NCBI RefSeq assembly: GCF_030655415.1
Contig: NZ_JAURVN010000010.1
Coordinates: 62,001 to 126,000, forward strand
From: Herminiimonas sp.
Lineage (GTDB): Bacteria; Pseudomonadota; Gammaproteobacteria; Burkholderiales; Burkholderiaceae
Length of the DNA stretch: 64,000 nt
Reading direction: 5' to 3'
Positions 1 to 9,611 of the stretch are shown piece by piece. Both the position numbers and the translations under genes were made by a program. Position 1 is the first letter of the stretch. Each line of letters starts with the position of its first letter. The notes under the pieces are model-generated. The model was given only the letters and a program-made list of their open reading frames with translations. It was not told the DNA's origin and ran no database searches.

Positions 1-486
1 ACAGACCGACAAACCCACTTTGCCAAACGGTGCATCGAAGGTGGTGACTTCGGTACCTTCGACAATCGTGCGTGCTTCGTCATACGATTCCGCGCCCTTG
101 GTGAAGCTGAACAAATGAATCTTGTCGTAACGCTTAACCCGCTCGCCAGCCGGGTTATAAACCATCATTGAGTTCAATACCTTGTCGGCGACCAAGGCGG
201 CCATCGGCAAGGTGCCGCCTATCAGCCAAATCTGATGTTCACGCGCGGTCTCGGCCATGAAAGTCTGAATAGGCCCGATGTCGATCTGTTCGGCCAAACC
301 CAGTTTGTCATTTTCATGCATGCCCATCGACGCCCAATATTCAGGCAGCAAAACCAGATTCGCACCTTGTTGCGCCGCATCTGCAATCAGACGTTTGGCA
401 GTCGCAATATTCTCTGCAATCGAAGGCGCGGAAATCATTTGAATTGCGGCCACTCGCGCGCCAGCATTGGTCGTGATCGTCATCAT
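1..486 (-). CDS. Nitrilase-family carbon-nitrogen hydrolase (partial, C-terminus outside window)
   Basis: The N-terminal 162 codons of a nitrilase-superfamily amidohydrolase, of the Nit/omega-amidase type that cleaves amides of dicarboxylates or deaminated glutathione. The catalytic triad is visible: Glu49 in LLPEYW, Lys122 in YDKIHLF, and the nucleophilic Cys162 in GLSVC, whose codon is the first three bases of the window. The rest of the protein lies to the left. Two ATGs are possible (486-484 and 483-481), and a GAAGGG Shine-Dalgarno lies just upstream. The start directly abuts the stop codon of yhdP, so the two are cotranscribed. Family assignment is firm; the exact substrate cannot be told from this half. 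Confidence 0.9.
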   Translation of the reverse strand, partial: MMTITTNAGARVAAIQMISAPSIAENIATAKRLIADAAQQGANLVLLPEYWASMGMHENDKLGLAEQIDIGPIQTFMAETAREHQIWLIGGTLPMAALVADKVLNSMMVYNPAGERVKRYDKIHLFSFTKGAESYDEARTIVEGTEVTTFDAPFGKVGLSVC

Positions 487-3400
487 TCAACCCTTCGTAA
501 TGGTGTCTGCAATTTTTGAATTCGAAGTCCCGGGCGCGTGCTCTGCCTTGCGATCGATCTTGACGACATTCGGATCACTCCAAGCTCCGGTGATCGCATA
601 TTCAAACGTGAATGCGCGCATCAAAGGTTCACGCAAGAACAACTGCGCCAGGAAGGTGCCCGCACCGATGACAGGATTGATCGCCAGCGCATAGGCAACT
701 GATGCAGCGCCTGCATTGATTTCTGGAATCACGACCGCGCGCAAATTCTGTGACTCTTTCGCTATATCCGCGTTGCCGTCTATCAGCACTGTCGCGCTAA
801 CGCCGCGCATTTTCAAATTGTCGGTGCTCGCCACACCATTGGTGATTTGCGCATTGCCGTTGATGCCATCAAACGCAAAGCCTTCTGAAAACACATCACG
901 GAAATCCAGCGTCAAACGGCGCGGTATCGATTGCAAACTCAATACGCCCAACAACTTGGCGGCACCAGGTTCAACTTTCAAAAACTGTCCTGATGCGATG
1001 TCCAGATTGATGTTGCCGTTCAGACTAGGCACATCAAAAGAAAACGGTAAACCATTCCAACTGATCTCACCATCCATTTTGCCTTTACCGCCACGCAGCA
1101 CATCGGCAAAACCAAATCGATTCAATAAGTTACCTGCGTTGTTAATATTCAAAATGTAATCAAGGCTGGAAACATTGCTGCCATTTTTGGCCAGCCAGTT
1201 TCCTTTAGCCTTAAAGGTCGCATCCGGATTAGCCAACGAAAGATTACGTATGCGCCACTCGCGACCTTCTGTCGCACGCACATAATTCGCGAGCAATTCA
1301 AGACGTCCAAGTTTTTTACCGAATAGTTCAAAACTCTCAGCGACGACATCCAGTGCCGGCATTTCTGTTGTGCTATCTACGCCATCCATCAAGCCCTTGA
1401 CGTCGGAACCAACTGATTTAGGGATCACCATTGAAGCCAAACGTGCAGTGACTTTACCCAAGCCGCGACCAGATGAAGACTCCACCCAAGTCAGGTAACC
1501 CGACGCTTGCGCGGAGTCGACGTTGGCCTGCCACACGCTGCCTTCGTGCGAGACGCCCACTACCACCTCGTCAAATTTTTTCCCCATCAAAATCAGCTCA
1601 GTCGCACGCGCGGCCAGCACATTCGGCTCTACGTATTGCGTCATGTTGAGTGCATCTGATGCTTCGACAATTTTCTTTTGTGCGTTCTGAACAGGCTGCG
1701 CGCTCTTGCCGCCCGCTGCACTAATCGACGAGGCGACGCTGACCCATTCGTCAATATTCAGCGTATGTAAATTGACGTTCACCATCAAGCCACTATCAGG
1801 CTCTGGCGCTGGCGTATTAACGCCTATGCCACCACGCGCCACATGCCAAGCGGCAGATGGTTCGTTTGCGTTTTTCTCGCGCAGATAATTCGCCACCATT
1901 GACGAACCCAGTGAAAGTTTGATGCCATCACGCATGACCGCCGCATTGTCGGACGGCAGGCTGGCTTGTTCTATCTTGAGTGGCAATGCGTCTTTTGCAG
2001 CCTTGCGCAAAGGCGCAGGGAAAGCCAGACCCAAGCCGCGCAAATTGGAATCAACCAGGATCTCGACGCGCTTGCTCTTGACGCTGATAGAAGCGCCGAA
2101 ACGCGTGCTGCCGCTAATCTTGTCTATCAGCTTCTGCATGGCCGGCGCAGGATAGTTGGTGCGCAAACCGGCAGCCGACAGCGTGCCATCAGCCTTGATT
2201 AAAATATTGCCGTCTTTTTGCGTGCCGCCTGTAACAGTCAAAGGACCACCGAGGAAATTCGCCTTGATGCCTTTCAGCGTCAAACCTTTTTCATCGAAAT
2301 CCAGTTGACCGTTCGCCTGCATCAAGCTTGGGATTCCATTCTGCAAAATCACATTATTGTTGGCAAACTTCAGCGCGCCCTGCACCTTGGCTTCTATCAT
2401 TTGATGCAAAGGCAACTTCAAGCTGAGTGCGAGGGTGGCATTACCTGTTGCTTTGGTTTCATCAGTGAAGTGGCCTATCCATCCTGCGACCGGGCTGTCT
2501 ACCGTGTATTGCACCATGTCTTGCAAAGTGCCAGCGGCGTGACCGTCAATTTCAAGTACCGGTTCTGAGGACAGCAAATCTGCGATTACGGCTTTCACGT
2601 TCGATACTTCTGTACCGTGAGTTTTGCCGCTTTCACCCTTGATTTCCATACGGGTGCGATCGAACAGAATTGTGCCTTTTACTTTTTCCAGCAAAGGCCA
2701 CATCGGTGACTTGCCATCTTTGCCAAACATGTCGGGCGCGTAGTTCAAACCACCGTTATCGATCTTGCCGCCAAAGATGAATTCGCCCTTTGGTTTTTCA
2801 CCAGGCTTTTGCGTACGGAACGGGAAGTGATTCAAATCACCTTTGACCTTGATAGTGCCATCGCGCAAGGTGCCGTCGATCAATGCATTACCAAGCCACG
2901 AACGGAAATGTTCGCCCATGCTTAAAGGCAGATACTCGCGCACCTTGTTTAATTCAAGTCCCGTCAAACTGCCGGTCAAATCCAGAGTACCGAGTGCGCG
3001 TGGGGTTTGTTTTTGCAGCGACATCAGATGTGTACCGGAAAAAGAGCCGGACAAACCCTGTCTGGCGAAACTCATCTTTGGCACTTCCAGCAGCAACTGA
3101 TCGTTTTTCTGGAAGGTCCATTTCGCATCCATTTTCAATGCGTCAAGATCCATCTCCGGCTCTGCAAAATAACCAGGCAAATCCAGTTTGATTTTTTCAG
3201 ATGCCAGCGTAAACGTCCCGCCTTGATTACTCGCGTCGACATGCCCAGTCAAATTTTCAAAACCGGGAATCGCAGGGATCGCCGCTTGCGCCGGCAAAAT
3301 CGCACTGGCGGCACGCGCTGGACGAGCAGCTTGTGCACTCAGCGCCAAGCCAACAAAATCGCCTTTAACCTTGTAAGAAGAAATATGTGGATATGCACCC

Positions 3401-4719
3401 TGCCATTGCGCGGAAAAATCTTTTAACTGCCCACGTGGAGAGAAATCCTGTAGCAAGTGCAACTGCGTTTCCGGCAAAGGCAAGCGTTCGGCAAAAGCTG
3501 TCCACGCTTGCAGATCCAGCGACTTCGCTTGAATCTCTATCCGTTCTGGCACGCCCTTTTTAGCCGCAACGTAATGCTCGCTCATCGTGGTCTTCGGCAA
3601 CTTCAACCCATCAGACGTTTCCAGAGAAAAATCAACCACCGAAATCGTATGCCCCTGCGTACCAAAAGTCGGCACGCCATCGCGTGGCGCACCATCCAGA
3701 GTTTCGCGCACAGAAATCCGTCCATTCGCATTCGCCAATGCAAGCGGCTCCATATTCTTGCGCAGCTGCACGGATACATCGGACAAACTTAAATCAGCCG
3801 TGAAGTCGGCAACCCGCGCATGATCAAAGGACAGCCAAGCGCGCATAGAACCTTTGGCTTGCTGTAAATCGAAGGGAAAATCGAGATAAGTCTTCCACGC
3901 TGCCAGATCGCTATCGCGCAAATCGGTGTAGAGCTGGCCAGTCCAGCGCGATGCATCAGAAACTTTTTGAGAAAAAATCGGATGATTGAAATTGGCGCGT
4001 ATATCCAGCGGCGCAGCGATCGTTGCCGGTGGCGTCGCTTTCAAACCAAATTGATGTTGCCGACCTTCGTTATGCAAGACGATGTTGACGTCGCTGAGCA
4101 GCAATTCCGGTGCTACGCGTAAATTATCCTGCCAGCGCAATTGGCCATCTTTGATGCGGATTTCACGCTGCGACAAAACCCAGTCGGCAGCCTTGCCATC
4201 GCCACCTTTTTTCAAATCGACCAATAATCCGGCGACATAAAAATTGCCGTTTGCATCGCGCTGAATATCCATATCCGGCTTGTCGATTTCCAGACTATGC
4301 AAGCGCAGATCGGCAACGACCAGCGACCACCAGGAAACCGTGGCCGACACTGCCGGCAATTGCAATGCGGTGCCGCCATCCTTGTCGTAGATCACAACAT
4401 TGCCCAGCGATAAATGCGGCCGCAAGCCGTGCCACGAGGCAGCAATGGTTTCTATGGAAACCTTGCGTCCTATCGCTTTGGTCGCGACTTGTTCTACATC
4501 GACGCGGTAAGCAGAGATTTGCGGCAAGACCGCATAACGCAAGGTAAGGAAGAGCGCGCAGAAGATGAAGTAGGCAACCAGCAGCAACTTCAAGGACCAG
4601 CCGAGAATGCGGCAACCGACGTTATTAGTGAAGCGCGCCGATTGTTGAATCGCACGCCAGCATAGCCGCAGCCGATCGGCAGTCAGGGTCTGTTCAGGTG
4701 GGCGTGGATCTATATGCAT
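487..4719 (-). CDS. yhdP: YhdP family AsmA-like phospholipid transport protein
   Basis: A very large envelope protein of 1410 residues, anchored by one N-terminal membrane segment (about residues 45-65, rich in Leu/Ala/Phe, ending in a LRYAVLP-type turn) and followed by a long periplasmic region of repeated beta-rich AsmA/YhdP repeats. In E. coli, YhdP, TamB and YdbH carry phospholipid from inner to outer membrane as bridge-like proteins; the same role is inferred here. It is somewhat longer than the E. coli protein (about 1270 residues). The longest reading frame begins with a TTG at 4722, but the adjacent ATG at 4719 is the better start. It is divergent from glnE and followed without a gap by the nitrilase gene, an arrangement common in betaproteobacteria. 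Confidence 0.93.
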   Translation of the reverse strand: MHIDPRPPEQTLTADRLRLCWRAIQQSARFTNNVGCRILGWSLKLLLVAYFIFCALFLTLRYAVLPQISAYRVDVEQVATKAIGRKVSIETIAASWHGLRPHLSLGNVVIYDKDGGTALQLPAVSATVSWWSLVVADLRLHSLEIDKPDMDIQRDANGNFYVAGLLVDLKKGGDGKAADWVLSQREIRIKDGQLRWQDNLRVAPELLLSDVNIVLHNEGRQHQFGLKATPPATIAAPLDIRANFNHPIFSQKVSDASRWTGQLYTDLRDSDLAAWKTYLDFPFDLQQAKGSMRAWLSFDHARVADFTADLSLSDVSVQLRKNMEPLALANANGRISVRETLDGAPRDGVPTFGTQGHTISVVDFSLETSDGLKLPKTTMSEHYVAAKKGVPERIEIQAKSLDLQAWTAFAERLPLPETQLHLLQDFSPRGQLKDFSAQWQGAYPHISSYKVKGDFVGLALSAQAARPARAASAILPAQAAIPAIPGFENLTGHVDASNQGGTFTLASEKIKLDLPGYFAEPEMDLDALKMDAKWTFQKNDQLLLEVPKMSFARQGLSGSFSGTHLMSLQKQTPRALGTLDLTGSLTGLELNKVREYLPLSMGEHFRSWLGNALIDGTLRDGTIKVKGDLNHFPFRTQKPGEKPKGEFIFGGKIDNGGLNYAPDMFGKDGKSPMWPLLEKVKGTILFDRTRMEIKGESGKTHGTEVSNVKAVIADLLSSEPVLEIDGHAAGTLQDMVQYTVDSPVAGWIGHFTDETKATGNATLALSLKLPLHQMIEAKVQGALKFANNNVILQNGIPSLMQANGQLDFDEKGLTLKGIKANFLGGPLTVTGGTQKDGNILIKADGTLSAAGLRTNYPAPAMQKLIDKISGSTRFGASISVKSKRVEILVDSNLRGLGLAFPAPLRKAAKDALPLKIEQASLPSDNAAVMRDGIKLSLGSSMVANYLREKNANEPSAAWHVARGGIGVNTPAPEPDSGLMVNVNLHTLNIDEWVSVASSISAAGGKSAQPVQNAQKKIVEASDALNMTQYVEPNVLAARATELILMGKKFDEVVVGVSHEGSVWQANVDSAQASGYLTWVESSSGRGLGKVTARLASMVIPKSVGSDVKGLMDGVDSTTEMPALDVVAESFELFGKKLGRLELLANYVRATEGREWRIRNLSLANPDATFKAKGNWLAKNGSNVSSLDYILNINNAGNLLNRFGFADVLRGGKGKMDGEISWNGLPFSFDVPSLNGNINLDIASGQFLKVEPGAAKLLGVLSLQSIPRRLTLDFRDVFSEGFAFDGINGNAQITNGVASTDNLKMRGVSATVLIDGNADIAKESQNLRAVVIPEINAGAASVAYALAINPVIGAGTFLAQLFLREPLMRAFTFEYAITGAWSDPNVVKIDRKAEHAPGTSNSKIADTITKG

Positions 4720-4848
4720 CAATCAAAAGGTCGGCAAATCTACTTCGCGTAGAATAAAACAGGCTGGCAAGCAATCGGCTGGCATAAATTTAAACGGAGC
4801 TTTAATCTCCAAGCTCGACTACAAGAACCCTAGGATACTACCAAGCCC

Positions 4849-7569
4849 GTGACGAACCACTCTTTGACTCCAATTACTGCTTCCCGGTTCTATTCCCGAT
4901 GGATCAATGCGCATGAATCGCGCGCGCAGAAGGTTGCCGAAGTCGGCAGATTATCCCTGAACTCAGCCATCTTCGCTGAAATCTTACAAAACGAAGCAGA
5001 AGCCGGCGCCTCGCTGCCAGCTGCCATGCGCCGCCTGCGCAATCTGATCATTGCAACGCTGATCCAGCGCGATCTGAGCGGACAAGCCGATCTGGCCGAA
5101 GTGGTCGATACGATGACGGCTTTTGGCGATTTTGCAGTGCAGACACACCTGGCTGCCGTCATGCAAGAAATGATTGCCAATCATGGCACGCCTATCGGTG
5201 ACGAATCGGGTGAGCCGCAGGAAATGATTGTGCTCGGCATGGGCAAGTTGGGCGGCGGCGAATTGAACGTTTCTTCAGATATCGATCTGATCTTCGTGTA
5301 TGCCGAAGATGGCGAAACCCGCACCACCACGCCGGAACAAAGGCCGCTGTCGAATCACGAATTCTTTATCCGACTGGGCAAGAAGCTGATAGCTGCATTA
5401 TCGGAAATCAACGAGGACGGCTTTACCTTCCGCGTTGATATGGCCTTGCGCCCGAACGGCGCGTCCGGCCCACTGGCCGCCAGCTTCAATATGGTGGAGG
5501 AATATTTGATCGTGCAAGGTCGCGAGTGGGAGCGCTATGCATGGGTCAAGGCGCGTGCGCTGACCGGCAAGCCATCCGACATTGCCGCGCTGGAAAAAAT
5601 TATCCGGCCCTTTATCTATAGACGTTATCTGGATTACGGTTCCATCGACGCGATCCGCAATATGCACGCGCAGATACGCGCCGAAGTCACTCGGCAAGAA
5701 GCACGTCATCCAGATCGCAGCAACAACGTCAAGCTGGGACGCGGCGGCATACGAGAAATTGAATTCCTCGCGCAAGTTCATCAACTGATACGCGGTGGTC
5801 GTGACGCTGCCTTGCGTGATCGTTCGACGCGCAACACCTTGCGCACGCTGGCCGAAAAAGAATTGTTCAAGCCGGAAGTGGTCGATCAACTGCTGCATGC
5901 GTATACTTTCCTGCGCAATCTGGAACACAGATTGCAATATCTGGACGATGCGCAAACCCACAATTTCCCTGCGAATGAAGGCGACCAGCTGACGATTGCA
6001 AAGATGATGGGCTACCACGATGTACCGACTTTACTGAGTGCGCTAGAAGAACAGCGCACGTTGGTCGCAAAACATTTCGACGAGATTTTCAGCGACAAAA
6101 CGAATGACAATGGCGCCGACCAACATGTCGCTGCAGACTTGAATGCAGTGCTGACAGATTCCGATAGCGAACAGGCAATCGAAGCGTATCTAACCAGTCT
6201 GTCTTTCGACCATGCTGGTGATTCAGCCAAACGCCTGCTATCCACCTGGCATTCACCGCGTCTGCAATCGTTACCGGAAGCGAGTCGCAACAAATTGGTG
6301 GCACTGGTCAATGCCTCGCTGCCGCTGATTGCCAAAGTGACGGAAGCGCGTTCAACTACTTTGGGGCGCCTGCTTGATTTCCTCGAAGCGATTGCGCGCC
6401 GTGCCGCTTACCTTGCCTTGCTGACTGAATATCCACATGCATTGGAACGCGTGATCCGCATGATCGCCGCCAGCGACTGGGCAGCAAAATATTTGACGCG
6501 CCATCCGCTACTGCTGGACGAACTGCTGGATGATAGAACCTTGAAAGCAGCGCCGGACTGGAATGCATTCGCGCGCGATTGCCGCCAGCAACTGGATGAG
6601 ACGCCAGGCGATACTGAACGCCAGATGGATGTGCTGCGTGAAATGCACCACGCACAATTGATACGATTGCTGGCGCAGGATCTGGTCGGCGACATGAGCG
6701 TGGAACGGCTGGCCGATCACTTATCCGAACTGGCAGACAAGCTGGTGGAAGCAACCATACAAACCATCTGGAAAGGTTTGCCGAATCGACATCGTGAAGA
6801 TCCGAAATTTGCCGTGATTGCCTACGGCAAACTGGGCGGCAAAGAACTCGGCTATGCCTCTGATCTGGACGTCATCTTTTTATACGATGATGATGACCAG
6901 GACGCGCCTGCGCTTTATGCCAAACTGGCGCAACGCTTCATCACATGGATGACGGCGCATACGCCAGCCGGCATCTTGTTCGACGTCGATATTGCATTGC
7001 GCCCTGACGGCGCCAGCGGTTTGCTGGTTTCCACCGTTTCTTCTTTCGAGAAATATCAAACTACCTCTGCCTGGCTTTGGGAACATCAAGCTTTGACACG
7101 CGCTCGCTTCTGCGCTGGCGACGCGGAAATAGGTGCACGCTTTGAGGCGATACGTGAAAGCGTATTGCGTCAGACACGCGACCCGGTTGCATTGAAAAAA
7201 GAAGTGCTGGAAATGCGCAAGAAGCTACACGACGCGCATCCCAACCGTACTGACTTGTTCGACTTGAAGCACGATAACGGCGGCATGATCGATATCGAGT
7301 TCATGGTGCAATTTTTGGTGCTGCGCGATGCGGCTCAACATCCACGTCTGACCGGCGATATTGGCAATATTGGCTTGCTGAAGTTGTGTGGTGAGCTGGG
7401 ACTGATCGATGCAAGCTTGGCCGGCACCGTAGCCGATGCGTATAGAACATTCCGCAAACTGCAACATCAGATTCGACTGCAGGGAGCGGAACGGGCACGG
7501 GTTGAAATGGAACGCGTCGCGCCAGAAATTGCAGCTGTTGTTGCTTTATGGGCGGCGGTGTTTGCTTAA
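4849..7569 (+). CDS. glnE: Bifunctional glutamine synthetase adenylyltransferase/deadenylase
   Basis: GlnE attaches AMP to, and removes it from, the regulatory tyrosine of glutamine synthetase in response to PII proteins, setting nitrogen assimilation. The 906-residue length fits. Two nucleotidyltransferase domains are visible: the N-terminal deadenylase centre GMGKLGGGE with SSDIDLIF at about residues 128-148, and the C-terminal adenylyltransferase centre AYGKLGGKE with ASDLDVIF at about 656-677. The Asp-x-Asp metal ligands are intact in both. The start is GTG at 4849; the upstream Shine-Dalgarno is weak (AGGA about 13 bases away), so a slightly different start cannot be excluded. It stands alone, divergent from yhdP. 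Confidence 0.96.
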   Translation: MTNHSLTPITASRFYSRWINAHESRAQKVAEVGRLSLNSAIFAEILQNEAEAGASLPAAMRRLRNLIIATLIQRDLSGQADLAEVVDTMTAFGDFAVQTHLAAVMQEMIANHGTPIGDESGEPQEMIVLGMGKLGGGELNVSSDIDLIFVYAEDGETRTTTPEQRPLSNHEFFIRLGKKLIAALSEINEDGFTFRVDMALRPNGASGPLAASFNMVEEYLIVQGREWERYAWVKARALTGKPSDIAALEKIIRPFIYRRYLDYGSIDAIRNMHAQIRAEVTRQEARHPDRSNNVKLGRGGIREIEFLAQVHQLIRGGRDAALRDRSTRNTLRTLAEKELFKPEVVDQLLHAYTFLRNLEHRLQYLDDAQTHNFPANEGDQLTIAKMMGYHDVPTLLSALEEQRTLVAKHFDEIFSDKTNDNGADQHVAADLNAVLTDSDSEQAIEAYLTSLSFDHAGDSAKRLLSTWHSPRLQSLPEASRNKLVALVNASLPLIAKVTEARSTTLGRLLDFLEAIARRAAYLALLTEYPHALERVIRMIAASDWAAKYLTRHPLLLDELLDDRTLKAAPDWNAFARDCRQQLDETPGDTERQMDVLREMHHAQLIRLLAQDLVGDMSVERLADHLSELADKLVEATIQTIWKGLPNRHREDPKFAVIAYGKLGGKELGYASDLDVIFLYDDDDQDAPALYAKLAQRFITWMTAHTPAGILFDVDIALRPDGASGLLVSTVSSFEKYQTTSAWLWEHQALTRARFCAGDAEIGARFEAIRESVLRQTRDPVALKKEVLEMRKKLHDAHPNRTDLFDLKHDNGGMIDIEFMVQFLVLRDAAQHPRLTGDIGNIGLLKLCGELGLIDASLAGTVADAYRTFRKLQHQIRLQGAERARVEMERVAPEIAAVVALWAAVFA

Positions 7570-7598
7570 CATTCACCGCACAACAGTCACAGCAAGAG

Positions 7599-7677
7599 TG
7601 GATAACAGACGCGTGCGGCAAACAAAACCCTGCGCAAAAAGTTATCCACGCTTTTTGTGCACAGCCCTGTGGATAAG
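7599..7677. promoter_or_regulatory. Cluster of three DnaA-box-like 9-mers
   Basis: Three copies of the TTATCCAC core lie within 80 bases after glnE. Positions 7669-7677 on the minus strand read TTATCCACA, the perfect E. coli R1-type DnaA box. Positions 7642-7650 on the plus strand read TTATCCACG (8 of 9), and 7599-7607 on the minus strand carry GTTATCCAC (TTATCCAC followed by T). The second and third form an inverted repeat. There is no dnaA, dnaN or other origin gene in the window, so this may be a secondary DnaA-binding locus rather than oriC. The function is inferred from sequence only. Confidence 0.5.
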
Positions 7678-7733
7678 CTGAGTGCAAGCGAGCTATGTCA
7701 TTGATCTGAAAGAGAATTCATTCCCTGCACAAT

Positions 7734-7770
7734 CTGCGCAAGTTCGGCGACTAATAAGCCACTTGCGCAG
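7734..7770 (+). terminator. 10-bp inverted repeat after glnE
   Basis: Perfect arms CTGCGCAAGT (7734-7743) and ACTTGCGCAG (7761-7770) are separated by 17 bases, with a T run at 7784-7790. The T run is 13 bases from the stem, so this is a weak terminator candidate for glnE; it could also be a protein-binding palindrome. The rest of the 464-base gap up to the next gene is AT-rich and holds the DnaA-box-like cluster; I see no other gene in it. Confidence 0.35.
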
Positions 7771-8033
7771 CGCCCTTCCCGTACTTTTTTTGTTGGCTGC
7801 CAGCCTTCGTCTTCACTGCCGAATTCAAATTGCCCATATGTTTTTGAGATTTTCATATCAAAAACAAAAGTCTTGGCCGCGTAAGCAAAACTTTTTTCTC
7901 AGTCACGCAAAAAATCCAACATTTAGTGCTTGAATTTTCCAGAACTTAGCGCGACACTAAAGTCACTGAAGAATGTCCTTAGAGACATCAGTAATCTGAC
8001 AAACACTTTCAGCCGAGACAAAGGGAGAGACGT

Positions 8034-8225
8034 ATGTCAATAGCAGCCATGAATCGCGCACCAGCAGATTTGATGCATATCAGAGTCGATCAGCAAGATG
8101 AACTTCGATATTGGGCAGATCGTTTTGAACGAACCCCACGCGAACTGGAAAATGCAGTGATTAGAGTAGGCGCAAATACAAAAGATGTAGAGCGCTACTT
8201 GAAGTTGAAGTCCTACTGCAAATAA
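8034..8225 (+). CDS. DUF3606 domain small protein
   Basis: A 63-residue protein with the DUF3606 pattern: residues 18-40 read as (V)DQQDELRYWADRF..TPRELENAV, followed by a VGxxxxxVxxYL-type ending (VGANTKDVERYLK). Proteins of this family are short, probably helix-turn-helix-like, and of unknown function; many occur next to stress genes. A strong GGGAGAG Shine-Dalgarno lies 6-8 bases before the ATG. It is monocistronic: a 464-base gap lies before it and a palindromic terminator-like sequence after it. The call is by family pattern; no function is claimed. Confidence 0.8.
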   Translation: MSIAAMNRAPADLMHIRVDQQDELRYWADRFERTPRELENAVIRVGANTKDVERYLKLKSYCK

Positions 8226-8268
8226 ACATCCCGATCTGAGTCAGACCAGCGGCTCGTCAAACATTCAA

Positions 8269-8299
8269 AAATTATCCGATTGATTCAATCGGATAATTT
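8269..8299. terminator. Perfect 15-bp palindrome with one-base centre
   Basis: Arms AAATTATCCGATTGA and TCAATCGGATAATTT are exact reverse complements around a single T at 8284. As RNA it would fold into a long hairpin with A-rich and T-rich flanks, so it may end transcription of the DUF3606 gene and of the convergent anti-sigma gene. The near-absence of a loop also fits a symmetric operator. Confidence 0.6.
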
Positions 8300-8355
8300 C
8301 TACATAGCCGCAAGCATTCCCAAAACTACCTTGCATGACATGAACGCCGCAGCGA

Positions 8356-9060
8356 TCATGTCATTTTTGCTGCCTTGCCGATAAACAGGATAGGACCTGT
8401 TGGTCTGCCTGTAGGCGAACCGTTTTCTGGTTCCAGCGTAATTTCAAACAACTGATTGGCCTGCATAGGTGGCAATTTATCCAAAGCCAATGTAACGGTT
8501 TTGCCTGGCTCGACCAAACCTAGAGAAACCGGTTTGTCCCAGCCCTCGCCCTTGGTCCAGAACTGCAAGGATTTTTGACCAGGTACGGTGTCCTTACGCA
8601 ATGGCGTCAAGGTCAATTGTTTATCCGCGCTGGTTTGCACTATCCAGCCCGGCGTACGTTCTTGCGGCTCAACCAGCACCACCATAAAGTTCGGTCCCAA
8701 TGCAGGTGTCGTTGGCCGCACCAGCATTACGGCGACCAGCACTGCAGCCGCAGCAAAACCACTCGCCGCCAGTCCACGCCAGAAGCGCAGATCATTCCAC
8801 CACGCGGCCCAACTAGATTGCGCCGTTGCTGATTGGCGACGCAAATCTTTTACGATACGCGGCCATAATTGCGATGAGGGTTCCTCTTCTTCTACCAGCG
8901 AAACCAACGGTAAAAAACGGCGCTCCCACTCGTCAACAATATTCCGTAATAGTGGCTCACTCTGCATACGTTGCGCGACTTGCTGACGTTGCGCTGCAGG
9001 CAGTGTGCCCAGCACATACTCGCCTGCCAGTTGCTGCAGTTCGTCAAATGACTCATTCAT
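8356..9060 (-). CDS. Anti-sigma factor, RskA/ChrR-like membrane protein
   Basis: A 234-residue single-pass membrane anti-sigma factor. The N-terminal cytoplasmic domain (about 1-80, beginning MNESFDELQQLAGEYVLG and rich in LPxxQRxxVxxRM) matches the anti-sigma domain that holds an ECF sigma factor. Residues about 95-114 form one membrane helix (RGLAASGFAAAAVLVAVMLV). The periplasmic part matches the RskA C-terminal domain, with a proline-glycine-rich ending. The start at 9060 is fixed by the ATGA overlap with the stop codon of the sigma gene; the longer frame to 9102 would run into the sigma gene and is rejected. Signal and release mechanism are unknown. Confidence 0.88.
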   Translation of the reverse strand: MNESFDELQQLAGEYVLGTLPAAQRQQVAQRMQSEPLLRNIVDEWERRFLPLVSLVEEEEPSSQLWPRIVKDLRRQSATAQSSWAAWWNDLRFWRGLAASGFAAAAVLVAVMLVRPTTPALGPNFMVVLVEPQERTPGWIVQTSADKQLTLTPLRKDTVPGQKSLQFWTKGEGWDKPVSLGLVEPGKTVTLALDKLPPMQANQLFEITLEPENGSPTGRPTGPILFIGKAAKMT

Positions 9061-9611
9061 CCCATGCACTCCCGCAATGCGGCCAAACCACGTTTGACCC
9101 ACGCCTTCACTGATCCCAGAGGCGCATTCAGGCGTTGCGCAATTTCACTATGACTGCAGCCATCAACATAGGCGCACAAAATACTGTTGCGCTTGGCGCC
9201 GTCGAGATGGGACAGACAATCCTGCAATTGTCCCAGGCTGGCATTCAATTCAAATTGATCAACGATCAATTCCTCATTCTGTTGCTGCATGTTGTCGATG
9301 GCTTCTTCGTCCGCATACACTTCGCGATCACGATCCCGCAACATGTTCAGTGCCTGATGCCGCACCACGCTGTAGATCCAGCCTCGACCTTCACCACGAG
9401 TGGCATCGAAACTGGCAGCTTTATTCCAAATACTGACGAAGGCATCGTGTACTACGTCTTCGGCCAAATGCCGTTCACGCACGATGCGCAAAGCCACACC
9501 AAGCAGACGCTTGCTGTCTTGCAGATAAATGCGCTTCAACGCATGTTCGTCGCCCAAGGCGCAATCATGCAAGGCAGCGTTGTAATCAAAGGAGTCTGAG
9601 TCGGCAGGCAA
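9057..9611 (-). CDS. ECF (sigma-70 family group IV) RNA polymerase sigma factor
   Basis: 184 residues with the two ECF regions: sigma2 at about residues 25-95 (VVHDAFVSIWNKA, then FDATRGEGRGWIYSVVRHQALNMLRDR) and the sigma4 helix-turn-helix at about 130-180 (CSHSEIAQRLNAPLGSVKAWVKRGL). The type is the SigK/RskA-like ECF group. It is translationally coupled to the downstream anti-sigma gene (ATGA, 9060-9057). The first codon is TTG at 9611; no in-frame ATG exists near the N-terminus, so either TTG is used or the start lies elsewhere. ECF factors of this type often activate their own operon; the DUF3455 lipoprotein gene just upstream on the same strand is a candidate target. Confidence 0.92.
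   Translation of the reverse strand: MPADSDSFDYNAALHDCALGDEHALKRIYLQDSKRLLGVALRIVRERHLAEDVVHDAFVSIWNKAASFDATRGEGRGWIYSVVRHQALNMLRDRDREVYADEEAIDNMQQQNEELIVDQFELNASLGQLQDCLSHLDGAKRNSILCAYVDGCSHSEIAQRLNAPLGSVKAWVKRGLAALRECMG

Noticed and set aside
5398..6018. 206-codon minus-strand frame
   Set aside because: Antisense to glnE; no domain pattern and no ribosome site.
7599..7677. Chromosomal replication origin
   Set aside because: Only three boxes, no AT-rich unwinding repeats and no dnaA, dnaN, gidA or parAB genes nearby; kept only as a possible secondary DnaA-binding site.
7682..7933. 83-codon plus-strand frame after glnE
   Set aside because: Runs through an inverted repeat and low-complexity AT-rich sequence, with no Shine-Dalgarno and no protein-like pattern.
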